Source of the DNA: Variovorax beijingensis
GTDB taxonomy: Bacteria; Pseudomonadota; Gammaproteobacteria; Burkholderiales; Burkholderiaceae_C
Reading direction: 5' to 3'
Assembly (NCBI RefSeq): GCF_007828835.1
Contig: NZ_VIVL01000004.1
Coordinates: forward strand, 186,001 to 250,000
DNA: 64,000 bases
Below, piece by piece: positions 48,512 to 58,857 of the stretch; positions within the stretch are counted from its first letter, which is position 1, and every line of letters begins with the position of its first letter. The notes under the pieces are model-generated. The model was not told the origin of the DNA, searched no databases, and worked only from the letters and a program-made list of their open reading frames with translations. The position numbers were made by a program, and so were the translations under genes.

Positions 48512-51048
48512 GCAGGTACCTTTGCCTCGTCGCTTGCTACGGAACTGGGAGCGTCCAACACCGGAATCCAGAAGGAAAAACGGCATCCGATCACATCCGG
48601 ACCATTGTAGATGTTCTCCGCCTGCATCCTGCCCCGATGGGACTCGACGATGGTGCGGCACAGATTCAGCCCGATGCCCATGCCTTCCGGCTTGGTGGAG
48701 AAGAAGGCTTCGTACAGGCGGTCCATCACCTCGGGCGCCAGGCCCTTGCCGGTGTCCTGCACCGAGAACTCGATGGCGTTGTGGCCCTCGATCACCTTGG
48801 GCAGCACGCGCAGCTCGACGCTGCGGCGCGCGAGCGGACGCTCGGCAATGTCGATGGACTCGGCCGCGTTCTTCAGCAGGTTGACCATCACCTGCTCGAT
48901 CAGGATCGGGTCTACCTGCACCACCGGCAGCCGCGCGGCCACGTAGTGGTTGAGCCGCACGTTGCGCCGCCGCAGCTCGATGCCCGCGAGCTCGACCGCT
49001 TCGCTGACCATGGTGGACACGTCGGCGGCCGTGCGGTTGGGCTCGCTGCGCTTCACGAACGAGCGGATGCGCTGGATGATCTGCCCCGCGCGCTGCGCCT
49101 GCTTGGAGGTTTTCTCCAGCGCCGCGAGCAGCGCCTCGGTGTCGATGGCCTGCCCCTTGAGGCGCGACATCATTCCGTTGCAGTAGTTGGTGATGGCCGT
49201 GAGCGGCTGGTTGAGTTCGTGCGCCACGCTGGACGCCATCTCGCCCATCGTGATCAGGCGGCTCGCGGCCTGCGCGCGGTCGGCCTGCGCCGCGGCCTGC
49301 TCTTCGGCGTCGCGCCGCGGCGTGATGTCGGTGGCGATCACCAGCTGGGCCAGCCGGCCGTCGACCCACGTCAGGTAGCGCGAACGCACCTCGAGCCACT
49401 TGCCCAGGTGCGGCACGAAGATCTCGTTGTTGGCCGTCTGGGCGGCGGTCAGGGTGTCGATCGGCAGGCCGGCGTAGGGGTCGACGTCGTCCAGGCCCTC
49501 GTCATGCGCATTGGAGGCGGGCACGCCGGCCTGCGCCACCATGCCCAGGTGGCCCACGGTGTCGGAGCCGAACCAGAGGCGGTACAGCTTGTTGGCGAAC
49601 AGCAGCTCCTCGCTGCCGATGGGCGCAACCGACACGGCAGCGTCGAGCGCCTCCAGCACCGTGGTGAAGCGCTCATAAGAGGCCGACAGCTGCTCGCGGA
49701 TGCGCGTGGGCTCGGTGATGTCGGTCATCGAGGTCATCCAGCCGGTCTGGTGGCCGCGCGCGTCGATCAGCGGCGATACATAGAGCCGGGCGTTGAAAAC
49801 GCTGCCGTTCTTGCGCTTCACGCGCACCTGGAAGCCGCCGGGCAGGGCGCGACCGTGCAGCTCTTCCTCGAGCCGCTCGTTCATCACTTCGCGGTCCGAC
49901 TCCAGCCAGTAGGGGAAGGGCGGCGACTGGCCCACCAGTTCGGCCTCGCTCCAGCCCGTCATCGCGCAGAAGGCGGCATTCACGTAGGTGATGCGGCCCT
50001 GCAGGTCGAGCACGCGCATGCCGGTGAGCATGGAGTTTTCCATCGCACGGCGGAAGTTGGTTTCGGCGACCAGCCGCTGCTGGGCCTGCTGGCGCCGCCG
50101 GGTGTGGCGCCAGGTGCCGATCAGCATCCAGCTGGTCAGCACGCTGAGTGCGCAGACCAGCCAGAACAGGCCGTTGCCGACCACGCCCTGTGAAGTGCGG
50201 TAGGCCTGGGCGCGCAGCACCAGCGCATTGCCGACGGGCGAAACCGGCACCTCGTACTCGTTGGTTCTTTCGGGCCAGGGGAGGAGCCGCCTGCCGCTTT
50301 CCCTCAGGTTGACCGTATTGCCCGCAAGCACGTCGCCCTTGGCGTCGAGCAGCGAGACCGCGTAGCGCGCCTGCACTTCCGACGGCATGCCGTAGCGCAG
50401 CAGGCCATCGACCGAAAATTCGCCGAGCACCACGCCCGCGAACAGGCCCTGGTCGAAGAGAGGAATATGCAACTGCAGCATCGCCGCGGGATCGCCGCCC
50501 GCCACCGGCTGGGAGAAAACCGGCTGGCGCAGCTCGCGGGCCAGGGCGTAGTTGCTTTCCACGTCCCCCGGGCGCAGCACGTCGCCGATCAGGTGCTGTT
50601 GCGCGGGATGCACGCTCGGCGCCGAATAGCCGGCCTTGAAGCGGCGCCGGTCGTCGATCCAGGTGACGGTCTGCAGCTCGGGGAACTGGCTCACCAGCGA
50701 TTCTGCGCGGCTCGCGAATTCGATCGGGTCGATCTCGCGATTGGAGGCGTCGCGCGCGATGCGCATCAGCTGTTCCTGGCGCTCGAGCAGGCGCAGGCGC
50801 ATGCGCTGCTGCGCGTATTCGACGTCCCGCCGCACGGATTCCTGCTCGCGCTCGACTTCCTCGGTGCGCAAATACCAGAACGCCGAAACGATGGCCGCCA
50901 GGAACAGCAGCACCGCCGCGATCGGCGCCAGCATGGCGACCGCGTCTTGCAGCACCGGCGTTTGCTGGCGCCACCAGCGGCGCCACCACGAGAGCGGAGA
51001 CGCATTCACGGCGCTGCGGGCAACCGCCAGCGGAGAGGAAAAAGGCAT
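48508..51048 (-). CDS. Membrane sensor histidine kinase with PAS domains (FixL/DctB-like)
   Basis: An 846-residue kinase. Two membrane helices (about residues 38-60 and 285-305) flank a periplasmic sensing region. Two PAS domains follow, the first with RITYVNAAFCAMTGWSEAELV and a PAC motif, then a phosphoacceptor region SSVAHELNQPLTAITNY, and an ATPase domain with NLLKNAAESI, DTGKGLAPEV and GMGIGLNLCR. There is no haem-binding His evident by eye, so oxygen sensing is not implied. It is paired with the downstream FixJ-like regulator. Confidence 0.92.
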   Translation of the reverse strand: MPFSSPLAVARSAVNASPLSWWRRWWRQQTPVLQDAVAMLAPIAAVLLFLAAIVSAFWYLRTEEVEREQESVRRDVEYAQQRMRLRLLERQEQLMRIARDASNREIDPIEFASRAESLVSQFPELQTVTWIDDRRRFKAGYSAPSVHPAQQHLIGDVLRPGDVESNYALARELRQPVFSQPVAGGDPAAMLQLHIPLFDQGLFAGVVLGEFSVDGLLRYGMPSEVQARYAVSLLDAKGDVLAGNTVNLRESGRRLLPWPERTNEYEVPVSPVGNALVLRAQAYRTSQGVVGNGLFWLVCALSVLTSWMLIGTWRHTRRRQQAQQRLVAETNFRRAMENSMLTGMRVLDLQGRITYVNAAFCAMTGWSEAELVGQSPPFPYWLESDREVMNERLEEELHGRALPGGFQVRVKRKNGSVFNARLYVSPLIDARGHQTGWMTSMTDITEPTRIREQLSASYERFTTVLEALDAAVSVAPIGSEELLFANKLYRLWFGSDTVGHLGMVAQAGVPASNAHDEGLDDVDPYAGLPIDTLTAAQTANNEIFVPHLGKWLEVRSRYLTWVDGRLAQLVIATDITPRRDAEEQAAAQADRAQAASRLITMGEMASSVAHELNQPLTAITNYCNGMMSRLKGQAIDTEALLAALEKTSKQAQRAGQIIQRIRSFVKRSEPNRTAADVSTMVSEAVELAGIELRRRNVRLNHYVAARLPVVQVDPILIEQVMVNLLKNAAESIDIAERPLARRSVELRVLPKVIEGHNAIEFSVQDTGKGLAPEVMDRLYEAFFSTKPEGMGIGLNLCRTIVESHRGRMQAENIYNGPDVIGCRFSFWIPVLDAPSSVASDEAKVPA

Positions 51049-51165
51049 GCTGCGAGTTTAGGTGATGACCCTTGTGCCAAGGAGAGAGGGCCGCAGTGCC
51101 ATTGATTCCGGCGCGGGCGACTTTGTTTCCAAAATATCACAATAAGAAATTCGCATGCACGATTT

Positions 51166-51181
51166 GAAATAGAAGTATTTC
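51166..51181. promoter_or_regulatory. AT-rich inverted repeat in the aceE upstream region
   Basis: GAAATA-GAAG-TATTTC is a perfect 6-bp inverted repeat in a markedly AT-rich stretch (51128-51190) of the 204-bp gap between the kinase and aceE genes. It is probably part of the aceE promoter or a regulator site. No clear sigma-70 pair could be fixed. Confidence 0.4.
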
Positions 51182-51252
51182 TATGAGAAACTCCCGCGCG
51201 GTGATCGAAGAGCGCACTAAATTACAGCCACAGCCCTAAAGGAGAGACAAGC

Positions 51253-53967
51253 ATGTCGGCAAATCCCGAGAACCTGTTCGGCTCGGCCGCGAACGACGCG
51301 GACGCCCAGGAAACCCGTGAATGGATGGATGCACTGTCCTCCGTGATTCAAAGCGAGGGACCTGAACGGGCCCACTTCCTTCTCGAGCAACTGCTCGAAC
51401 ATGCACGGCAGCACAGCATCGACAAGCCGTTCTCCGCCAATACGGCCTACGTCAACACCATCGAGCCCGACCAGGAAGAGCGCTGCCCCGGCAACCTCGA
51501 GATCGAGGAGCGCCTGCGCGCCTACATGCGCTGGAACGCCATGGCGATGGTGGTCAAGGCCAACCGCCACCATCCGGCCGAAGGCGGCGACCTGGGCGGC
51601 CACATCGGCTCCTTCGCCTCGCTGGCCAACATGTTCGGTGCCGGCTTCAACCACTTCTGGCACGCCGAGAGCGAAAACCACGGCGGCGACTGCCTCTACA
51701 TCCAGGGCCACGTCTCGCCCGGCATCTATGCCCGCGCCTACCTCGAAGGCCGCCTGAGCGAAGAGCAGCTGCTCAACTTCCGCCAGGAAGTCGACGGCAA
51801 GGGCCTCTCCAGCTACCCGCATCCGAAGCTGATGCCCGAGTTCTGGCAGTTCCCGACCGTCTCGATGGGCCTCGGCCCGCTGATGGCCATCTACCAGGCG
51901 CGCTTCCTCAAGTACCTGCATGCCCGCGGCATCGCCAACACCGAGAACCGCAAGGTCTGGGTGTTCTGCGGCGACGGCGAGATGGACGAAGTCGAATCGC
52001 TGGGTGCCATCGGCCTGGCCGCGCGCGAAGGCCTCGACAACCTGATCTTCGTCATCAACTGCAACCTGCAGCGCCTGGACGGTCCGGTGCGCGGCAACGG
52101 CAAGATCATCCAGGAGCTCGAAGGCGAGTTCCGCGGTTCGGGCTGGAACGTCATCAAGCTGATCTGGGGCAGCAACTGGGACCCGCTGATCGCGCGCGAC
52201 AAGGAAGGCGCGCTGCGCAAGATCATGATGGAGACCAACGACGGCGACTACCAGGCCTTCAAGGCCAACGATGGCGCCTACGTCCGCAAGCATTTCTTCG
52301 GCCGCGATCCGCGCACGCTCGAGATGGTGTCCAAGATGAGCGACGACGACATCTGGCAGCTGCGCCGCGGCGGCCACGACTCGCAGAAGGTCTACGCGGC
52401 CTTCGACGCGGCCGTGAAGCACAAGGGCCAGCCCACGGTGCTCCTGATCAAGACGGTCAAGGGCTTCGGCATGGGCAAGATCGGCGAGGGCAAGAACAAC
52501 GTCCACCAGACCAAGAAGCTCAGCGACGAGGACATCATGGCCTTCCGCGACCGCTTCAACATCCCGATCCCGGACAGCAAGATCGCCGACCTGCCGTTCT
52601 ACAAGCCGGCCGACGACACGCCGGAAATGAAGTACCTGCACGAGCGCCGCAAGGCGCTGGGCGGCTACCTGCCGCACCGCCGCACCAAGGCCGACGAGAG
52701 CTTCACGGTGCCCTCGCTGGACACCTTCAAGTCGGTGATGGAGCCCACGGCCGAGGGCCGCGAGATCTCGACCACGCAGGCCTACGTGCGCTTCCTGACC
52801 CAACTCCTGCGCGACAAGGCGCTGGGCCCGCGCGTGGTGCCCATCCTGGTGGACGAGGCGCGCACCTTCGGCATGGAAGGCCTGTTCCGCCAGATCGGCA
52901 TCTACAACCCCGCTGGCCAGCAGTACACCCCGGTCGACAAGGACCAGGTCATGTACTACAAGGAAGACAAGGCCGGCCAGATCCTGCAGGAAGGCATCAA
53001 CGAGGCCGGCGGCATGTCGAGCTGGATCGCGGCGGCCACCTCGTACAGCACGAACAACCGCATCATGGTGCCGTTCTACGTGTACTACTCGATGTTCGGC
53101 TTCCAGCGCATCGGCGACCTGGCATGGGCGGCCGGCGACATGCAGGCGCGCGGCTTCCTGCTGGGCGGCACCTCGGGGCGCACCACGCTCAACGGCGAAG
53201 GCCTGCAGCATGAAGACGGCCACAGCCATATCCTGGCCAACACCATTCCGAACTGCGTGAGCTACGACCCGACCTTCGCGCACGAGGTGGGCGTGATCCT
53301 GCACCATGGCCTCAAGCGCATGGTCGAGAAGCAGGACAACGTCTACTACTACCTCACGCTGCTCAACGAGAACTACGCGATGCCCGGCCTGCAGCCAGGC
53401 ACCGAGGAGCAGATCATCAAGGGCATGTACCTGTCCAGGCAGGGCCCGGCGCTCAAGGCCAAGTCGCCCACCGTGCAGCTGCTGGGCAGCGGCACGATCC
53501 TGCGCGAAAGCTTCGCCGCGCAGGAGCTGCTCGAAAAGGACTGGGGCGTTTCGGCCTCGGTGTGGAGTTGCCCGAGCTTCAACGAGCTGACACGCGACGG
53601 CCAGGACGCCGACCGCTGGAATCTTCTGCACCCGGACCAGGCGCCGCGCGTGCCCTTCGTGGCCGAGCAGCTCGCGCCCACGGCCGGCCCGGTGGTGGCA
53701 TCGACCGACTACATGAAGGCCTACGCGGAACAGATCCGCCCCTTCATCCCGAAGGGCCGCAACTACAAGGTGCTGGGCACCGACGGCTTTGGCCGCAGCG
53801 ATTTCCGCAACAAGCTGCGCGAGCACTTCGAAATCAACCGCCACTACATCGTGGTGGCTGCGCTCAAGGCATTGAGCGAAGATGGCACGGTGCCAGTGGC
53901 CAAGGTGGTCGAGGCGATCAAGAAGTACGGCATCAATGTCGACAAGGTCAACCCGCTTTACGCCTGA
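51253..53967 (+). CDS. aceE: Pyruvate dehydrogenase E1 component, homodimeric
   Basis: A 904-residue thiamine-diphosphate enzyme that decarboxylates pyruvate and reductively acetylates lipoyl-E2. It has the TPP motif GDGEMDEVESLGA ending in NCN, GGDLGGHIGSFAS near the active site, and EDGHSHILANTIPNC with the mobile-loop His residues. Length and motifs match the homodimeric proteobacterial E1. It is first in a four-gene PDH operon, with AAAGGAGAG before ATG 51253. Confidence 0.97.
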   Translation: MSANPENLFGSAANDADAQETREWMDALSSVIQSEGPERAHFLLEQLLEHARQHSIDKPFSANTAYVNTIEPDQEERCPGNLEIEERLRAYMRWNAMAMVVKANRHHPAEGGDLGGHIGSFASLANMFGAGFNHFWHAESENHGGDCLYIQGHVSPGIYARAYLEGRLSEEQLLNFRQEVDGKGLSSYPHPKLMPEFWQFPTVSMGLGPLMAIYQARFLKYLHARGIANTENRKVWVFCGDGEMDEVESLGAIGLAAREGLDNLIFVINCNLQRLDGPVRGNGKIIQELEGEFRGSGWNVIKLIWGSNWDPLIARDKEGALRKIMMETNDGDYQAFKANDGAYVRKHFFGRDPRTLEMVSKMSDDDIWQLRRGGHDSQKVYAAFDAAVKHKGQPTVLLIKTVKGFGMGKIGEGKNNVHQTKKLSDEDIMAFRDRFNIPIPDSKIADLPFYKPADDTPEMKYLHERRKALGGYLPHRRTKADESFTVPSLDTFKSVMEPTAEGREISTTQAYVRFLTQLLRDKALGPRVVPILVDEARTFGMEGLFRQIGIYNPAGQQYTPVDKDQVMYYKEDKAGQILQEGINEAGGMSSWIAAATSYSTNNRIMVPFYVYYSMFGFQRIGDLAWAAGDMQARGFLLGGTSGRTTLNGEGLQHEDGHSHILANTIPNCVSYDPTFAHEVGVILHHGLKRMVEKQDNVYYYLTLLNENYAMPGLQPGTEEQIIKGMYLSRQGPALKAKSPTVQLLGSGTILRESFAAQELLEKDWGVSASVWSCPSFNELTRDGQDADRWNLLHPDQAPRVPFVAEQLAPTAGPVVASTDYMKAYAEQIRPFIPKGRNYKVLGTDGFGRSDFRNKLREHFEINRHYIVVAALKALSEDGTVPVAKVVEAIKKYGINVDKVNPLYA

Positions 53968-54024
53968 ACATCAACAAGCAACAACCAACGAACGAACGGC
54001 GCCTCACGGCGGGAGACGAACAAT

Positions 54025-55692
54025 ATGGCAGCAGTGGAAGTCAAGGTGCCGGACATCGGCGATTTCGATGAAGTCGCGGTGATCGAGGTGCTCGTGAAGG
54101 TGGGCGACACGGTCAAGGCCGAGCAATCGCTCATCACCGTGGAATCGGACAAGGCGTCGATGGAGATCCCGTCGTCGACTGCCGGTGTGGTCAAGGAGCT
54201 GAAGGTCGAGGTCGGCAGCAAGGTGAAGGAGGGCTCGGTGGTGCTCGTGCTCGAGGCCGAGGGAGCGGGCGCCGCGCCGGCTCCCGCGCCTGCGCCTGCT
54301 GCCCCGGCGGCGGCCGCTCCGGCAGCCGCGGCGCCTGCACCGGCTGCCGCGCCGGCAGCATCGGGTCCGGTCGAAGTCAAGGTGCCCGACATCGGCGACT
54401 TCAAGGACGTCGCAGTCATCGAGCTGCTGGTGAAGCCCGGCGACACCATCGCGGCCGACCAGTCGCTGATCACGGTGGAATCGGACAAGGCCTCGATGGA
54501 GATTCCGTCGTCGTCGGCCGGCGTGCTCAAGGAGCTCAAGGTCAAGGTGGGCGACACGGTCAACGTCGGCGACCTGATCGCGATATTGGAAGGCTCGGCA
54601 GGTGCCGCGGCACCCGCGCCTGCCCAGGCTGCCGCTGCCACGCCTGCCGCAGCAACCGCCAGCGCACCCGCGCCGGCCGCTGCATCGCCGGCACCCGCTG
54701 CAAGCCCGGCTGCCGCAGCCGCGCCGCATGAGCCGACGGTCGCGCCCAGCGGCAACCTGCCGCATGCCTCCCCCTCGGTGCGCAAGTTCGCACGCGAACT
54801 CGGCGTGCCGCTCGAGGAGGTCAAGGGCTCCGGCCCCAAGGGCCGCATCACGCAGGAAGACGTCCAGAGCTTCACCAAGGCCGTGATGAGCGGCCAGGCC
54901 AGCACCAAGGCCTCGGCGGCCAAGGCGCCGGCCGGTGGCGGCGGCGCGGATGGCGCCGCGCTGGGCCTCATTCCCTGGCCCAAGGTCGACTTCACGAAGT
55001 TCGGCGCGGTCGAGCGCAAGGACCTCTCGCGCATCAAGAAGCTCAGCGGCGCCAACCTGCATCGCAACTGGGTGATGATCCCGCACGTCACCAACAACGA
55101 CGAAGCCGACATCACGGAGCTCGAGGCCTTCCGCGTCTCCACCAACAAGGAGAACGAGAAGTCGGGCATCAAGGTCACGATGCTGGCCTTCGTGATCAAG
55201 GCCGTGGTGGCGGCGCTGAAGAAATTCCCCGACTTCAACGCCAGCCTCGACGGCGACCAGCTGGTCTACAAGCAGTACTTCCACATCGGCTTTGCGGCCG
55301 ACACGCCCAACGGGCTGGTGGTGCCGGTGCTCAAGGATGCCGACAAGAAGGGCATCCTGCAGATCAGCCAGGAAATGGGCGAACTCGCCAAGAAGGCGCG
55401 CGACGGCAAGCTCGGCTCGGCCGACATGCAGGGCGGCTGCTTCTCGATCAGCTCGCTCGGCGGCATCGGCGGCACGCACTTCACGCCCATCATCAATGCC
55501 CCCGAAGTGGCCATCCTCGGCCTCTCCAAGGGGCAGATGAAGCCGGTGTGGGACGGCAAGCAGTTCGTGCCGCGCCTGACGCTGCCGCTGTCGCTGTCGT
55601 ACGACCACCGCGTGATCGATGGTGCCCTGGCTGCGCGCTTCAACGCCTACCTGGGCCAGGTGCTCGCGGACTATCGCCGAATCCTGCTATGA
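54025..55692 (+). CDS. aceF: Pyruvate dehydrogenase E2, dihydrolipoyl acetyltransferase
   Basis: A 555-residue E2 with two N-terminal lipoyl domains (residues 1-78 and 115-192), each with the lipoylated Lys in [10 protein letters not shown]. Long Ala/Pro linkers join them. The E3/E1-binding domain is around residue 245 ([16 protein letters not shown]), and the catalytic domain ends with [15 protein letters not shown]. It transfers acetyl to CoA in the complex core. The last four bases overlap the next gene (ATGA). Confidence 0.97.
   Translation: MAAVEVKVPDIGDFDEVAVIEVLVKVGDTVKAEQSLITVESDKASMEIPSSTAGVVKELKVEVGSKVKEGSVVLVLEAEGAGAAPAPAPAPAAPAAAAPAAAAPAPAAAPAASGPVEVKVPDIGDFKDVAVIELLVKPGDTIAADQSLITVESDKASMEIPSSSAGVLKELKVKVGDTVNVGDLIAILEGSAGAAAPAPAQAAAATPAAATASAPAPAAASPAPAASPAAAAAPHEPTVAPSGNLPHASPSVRKFARELGVPLEEVKGSGPKGRITQEDVQSFTKAVMSGQASTKASAAKAPAGGGGADGAALGLIPWPKVDFTKFGAVERKDLSRIKKLSGANLHRNWVMIPHVTNNDEADITELEAFRVSTNKENEKSGIKVTMLAFVIKAVVAALKKFPDFNASLDGDQLVYKQYFHIGFAADTPNGLVVPVLKDADKKGILQISQEMGELAKKARDGKLGSADMQGGCFSISSLGGIGGTHFTPIINAPEVAILGLSKGQMKPVWDGKQFVPRLTLPLSLSYDHRVIDGALAARFNAYLGQVLADYRRILL
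54034..54186 (+). repeat. Lipoyl-domain coding repeat (first of three)
   Basis: The DNA coding for the first lipoyl domain of E2 recurs as a second domain from 54370 and a third at the start of lpdA from 56288. All three share the stretch encoding [18 protein letters not shown]. The first E2 copy and the lpdA copy are closer to each other than either is to the second E2 copy. Confidence 0.75.
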
Positions 55693-56282
55693 CCACCGTA
55701 GTGGCCGTCCGCAAGGGCGGCCAGGTCACGATGGCGGCGGATTCACTGGTGACCTTCGGCGACACGCGGCTTTCGCACCGCGCCGAGGCAAACCAGAAGA
55801 TCTTCACCGTCGAGGATGCGGCGGGGCAGAGCCTGTTCGCCGTGGCCGGCGCCGCTGCGCACTTCCTGGTGCTGCAGCATGCGCTGGCCGCGCAGCCGCG
55901 CGAGGCGCTGCTGTTCGGCAGCAAGCACGAGATCTTCCGCACCTTCACGCTGCTGCATCCGGTGCTGAAGGACTCGTTCTTCATGCAGACCAAGGAAGAC
56001 GAGCACGAGCCCTACGAGTCGAGCCAGTTCACGATGCTGATGGCCAACCAGAGCGGCATCTACGGCATCTACAGCTACCGCGAGGTGTTCGAGTTCAAGC
56101 AGTTCTGGAGCATCGGCTCGGGACGCAGCTTTGCGCTCGGCGCCATGCACGCGGCCTATGACATCAAGTCGCGCACATCGCGCGACGTGGCGGAGGCGGG
56201 CATCGCCGCCGCCTGCGAATTCGATCGCAATTCGGCCCCACCGGTCGACGTTCTCACACTCAAACTGAAAGTGTCCAAATGA
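55689..56282 (+). CDS. Betaproteobacterial proteasome homologue (BPH), HslV-like Ntn hydrolase
   Basis: A 197-residue proteasome-type peptidase. After removal of Met it would begin [18 protein letters not shown], with catalytic Thr1, Asp17 (AADS) and a Lys near 36 (ANQKIF), like HslV. This matches the BPH group described as a tetradecameric double ring in betaproteobacteria. No ATPase partner such as HslU is adjacent. Its ATG overlaps the aceF stop and its stop overlaps the lpdA ATG, so it is locked in the pyruvate dehydrogenase operon. The physiological substrate is unknown. Confidence 0.82.
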   Translation: MTTVVAVRKGGQVTMAADSLVTFGDTRLSHRAEANQKIFTVEDAAGQSLFAVAGAAAHFLVLQHALAAQPREALLFGSKHEIFRTFTLLHPVLKDSFFMQTKEDEHEPYESSQFTMLMANQSGIYGIYSYREVFEFKQFWSIGSGRSFALGAMHAAYDIKSRTSRDVAEAGIAAACEFDRNSAPPVDVLTLKLKVSK

Positions 56283-58105
56283 GCGAACAACAAATCAAGG
56301 TGCCCGACATCGGCGACTTCGACGAAGTCGCGGTGATCGAGGTGCTGGTCAACGTCGGCGACACGGTCAAGGCCGAGCAGTCGCTGATCACGGTCGAATC
56401 GGACAAGGCCTCGATGGAAATTCCGTCGTCGGCGGCCGGCGTGGTGAAGGCGCTGGCCGTCAAGGTGGGCGACAAGGTCAGCGAAGGCTCGGTCGTGCTG
56501 ACGCTGGAAGTCGACGGTGCTGCCGCGTCCGCGCCCGCAGCGGCCGTACCGGCGCCCGTAGCCGCGGCTCCTGCACCCAAGGCGGCACCCGCGCCGGCTC
56601 CCGCTTCGGCGGCCGTGGCGGTGTCGAGCTATGGCGGCAAGGTCGATGTCGAATGCGACGTGATCGTGCTCGGCGCCGGCCCCGGCGGTTACTCGGCTGC
56701 GTTCCGCGCGGCCGACCTGGGCCTCAAGGTGGTGCTGATCGAACGCTACGCCACGCTCGGCGGCGTGTGCCTGAACGTCGGCTGCATTCCTTCGAAGGCG
56801 CTGCTGCACGTGGCCTCGGTCATGGACGAAGTGAAGCACTTCGCCGACCTCGGCGTGAGCTTTGCCGCGCCCACGGTCGATCGCGCCAAGCTGCTCGGCC
56901 ACAAGAACAAGGTGGTGGGCAAGCTCACCGGCGGCCTCACGGCCATGGCCAAGATGCGCAAGGTGACGGTGCTGCGCGGCGTCGGCAACTTCATCGACCC
57001 GTATCACCTCGAGGTGGAAGAAACCTCGGGCACCAGTTGGGACACTACCGGCAAGAAGCAGACCGTCAAGTTCCGCAACGCGATCATCGCGGCCGGTTCG
57101 CAGGCCGTGAGCCTGCCCTTCATGCCGAAGGACCCGCGCGTGGTCGATTCCACCGGCGCGCTCGAGATGGGCACCGACCCCAAGCGTATGCTGATCCTGG
57201 GCGGCGGCATCATCGGCCTCGAAATGGGCACGGTGTATTCCACGCTGGGCGCGCGGCTGGACGTGGTCGAGATGCTCGACGGCCTGATGCAGGGCGCAGA
57301 CCGCGACCTCGTGAAGGTCTGGCAGAAGATGAATGCGCCGCGCTTCGACAACATCATGCTCAAGACCAAGACGGTGGGCGCCGAGGCCACGAAGGAGGGC
57401 ATCAAGGTGAGCTTCGAGGGCGAGCAGGCACCCAAGGAGCCGCAGGTCTATGACCTGGTGCTGCAGGCGGTGGGCCGCAGCCCGAACGGCAAGAAGATCG
57501 GCGCGGAGAAGGCCGGCGTCGCGGTGAGCGACCGCGGCTTCATTCCGGTCGACATCCAGATGCGCACCAACGTGCCGCACATCTTCGCCATCGGCGACAT
57601 CGTCGGCCAGCCGATGCTGGCGCACAAGGCGGTGCACGAGGCGCATGTGGCGGCCGAGGTGATAGCGGGCGAGCAGAAGGGCGACAAGGAGCTGTCGAGC
57701 GCCGCGTTCAACGCCCGCGTGATCCCGAGCGTGGCCTATACCGACCCCGAGGTGGCGTGGGTCGGGCTCACCGAGGACCAGGCCAAGGCCGAAGGCATCA
57801 AGATCAAGAAGGGCCATTTCCCGTGGACCGCTTCGGGCCGCGCCATCGCCAACGGCCGCGACGAGGGCTTCACCAAGCTGCTGTTCGACGCCCAGACGCA
57901 TCGCATCCTGGGCGGCGGCATCGTCGGCACGCATGCCGGCGACATGATCGGGGAGATTGCGCTGGCCATCGAGATGGGCGCCGACGAGATCGACATCGGC
58001 AAGACCATCCATCCGCATCCGACGCTGGGCGAGAGCATCGGCATGGCGGCCGAGGTGGCGCACGGGACCTGTACCGATCTGCCGCCGGCCAAGAAGGCGG
58101 CCTGA
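56279..58105 (+). CDS. lpdA: Dihydrolipoyl dehydrogenase with N-terminal lipoyl domain
   Basis: A 608-residue E3. Residues 1-80 form a lipoyl domain (Lys in [10 protein letters not shown]), then an Ala/Pro linker to about residue 120. The FAD motif is [15 protein letters not shown], the redox pair is in [13 protein letters not shown], the NAD motif is [13 protein letters not shown], and the C-terminal catalytic His is in HPHPTLGES. It reoxidises dihydrolipoyl groups with NAD. Such lipoyl-E3 fusions are known in betaproteobacteria and Neisseria. Confidence 0.96.
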   Translation: MSEQQIKVPDIGDFDEVAVIEVLVNVGDTVKAEQSLITVESDKASMEIPSSAAGVVKALAVKVGDKVSEGSVVLTLEVDGAAASAPAAAVPAPVAAAPAPKAAPAPAPASAAVAVSSYGGKVDVECDVIVLGAGPGGYSAAFRAADLGLKVVLIERYATLGGVCLNVGCIPSKALLHVASVMDEVKHFADLGVSFAAPTVDRAKLLGHKNKVVGKLTGGLTAMAKMRKVTVLRGVGNFIDPYHLEVEETSGTSWDTTGKKQTVKFRNAIIAAGSQAVSLPFMPKDPRVVDSTGALEMGTDPKRMLILGGGIIGLEMGTVYSTLGARLDVVEMLDGLMQGADRDLVKVWQKMNAPRFDNIMLKTKTVGAEATKEGIKVSFEGEQAPKEPQVYDLVLQAVGRSPNGKKIGAEKAGVAVSDRGFIPVDIQMRTNVPHIFAIGDIVGQPMLAHKAVHEAHVAAEVIAGEQKGDKELSSAAFNARVIPSVAYTDPEVAWVGLTEDQAKAEGIKIKKGHFPWTASGRAIANGRDEGFTKLLFDAQTHRILGGGIVGTHAGDMIGEIALAIEMGADEIDIGKTIHPHPTLGESIGMAAEVAHGTCTDLPPAKKAA

Positions 58106-58125
58106 CCGGGGTTTCGGCCGGCCAC

Positions 58126-58154
58126 AAAAAATCCCGCCGCGGCGGGATTTTTTT
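58126..58154. terminator. Bidirectional rho-independent terminator after lpdA
   Basis: ATCCCGCCGCGGCGGGAT is a perfect palindrome flanked by five A to the left and a run of T to the right, so it works for lpdA (plus) and for the convergent NlpC/P60 gene (minus). Confidence 0.9.
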
Positions 58155-58190
58155 CGTCCTGATGGAGGACGCGAAGATCCGGGGAAAGGC

Positions 58191-58775
58191 TCAGTTGCCG
58201 GTGTGGGTTGCCGCAGTTGCCGCGGCCTTGATCTCGTCGTTCTGGGCGCCGCCGAGCACGCGGCGCGCGCCGTCGAAGCGGCGGCTCCAGTAGCTGCCGT
58301 TCATGTCTTCCACACGCACCTGGGCGCCCGTGCGCGGCGAGTGGATGAACTTGCCTTCGCCGACATAGATGCCGACATGGCTGAAGGCACGGCGCATGGT
58401 GTTGAAGAAGACCAGGTCGCCCGGCTTGAGCTGGCTGGGATCGATCTTCTCGGTGGCGGCTGCCTGCTCCTCGGCGCGGCGCGGCAGCACATGGCCGAGC
58501 GTCTGGTTGTACATCGCGCGAACGAAGCCGCTGCAATCAAAGCCGGATTCGGCCGAGTTGCCGCCGCGGCGATAGGGCACGCCGAGGAAGCCGATGGCGG
58601 TAACCACCAGATCGGAGGTTCGTTCAGCGACGGTTTGGCGGACCTGCCTGAGTTGTCCGATGATGCCCTTGTCGGCCAGCAACCGGGCCAGCTCGTCGTC
58701 GGTTCGGTCCTGTTGGGGGGCGGCCTGGACGGCGACGGCAAACAGGAGAGACGCGGGTAGGACGAAAAAACGCAT
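58191..58775 (-). CDS. NlpC/P60 family cell-wall peptidase
   Basis: A 194-residue secreted hydrolase. The signal peptide ends near AVQA-APQQ. The NlpC/P60 domain has catalytic Cys in GFDCSGFV, His in FSHVGIYVG and a third residue in FIHSPRTG. It probably cleaves peptide bonds in peptidoglycan. A near-consensus promoter ends only about 7 bp before the ATG, and there is no ribosome site, so the mRNA may be leaderless. Confidence 0.92.
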   Translation of the reverse strand: MRFFVLPASLLFAVAVQAAPQQDRTDDELARLLADKGIIGQLRQVRQTVAERTSDLVVTAIGFLGVPYRRGGNSAESGFDCSGFVRAMYNQTLGHVLPRRAEEQAAATEKIDPSQLKPGDLVFFNTMRRAFSHVGIYVGEGKFIHSPRTGAQVRVEDMNGSYWSRRFDGARRVLGGAQNDEIKAAATAATHTGN

Positions 58776-58782
58776 GGCGCGT

Positions 58783-58811
58783 AGGATATTGATGACGCGC
58801 AGTTATGTCAA
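58783..58811 (-). promoter_or_regulatory. Sigma-70-type promoter for the NlpC/P60 gene
   Basis: On the minus strand TTGACA (58811-58806) and TATCCT (58788-58783) stand 17 bp apart. Transcription would begin at about 58776, at or one base before the ATG. Confidence 0.7.
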
Positions 58812-58857
58812 CCTCATCCGAATTGGTGAATGTATCTTCAAGTCTTTGATTTGTTTG

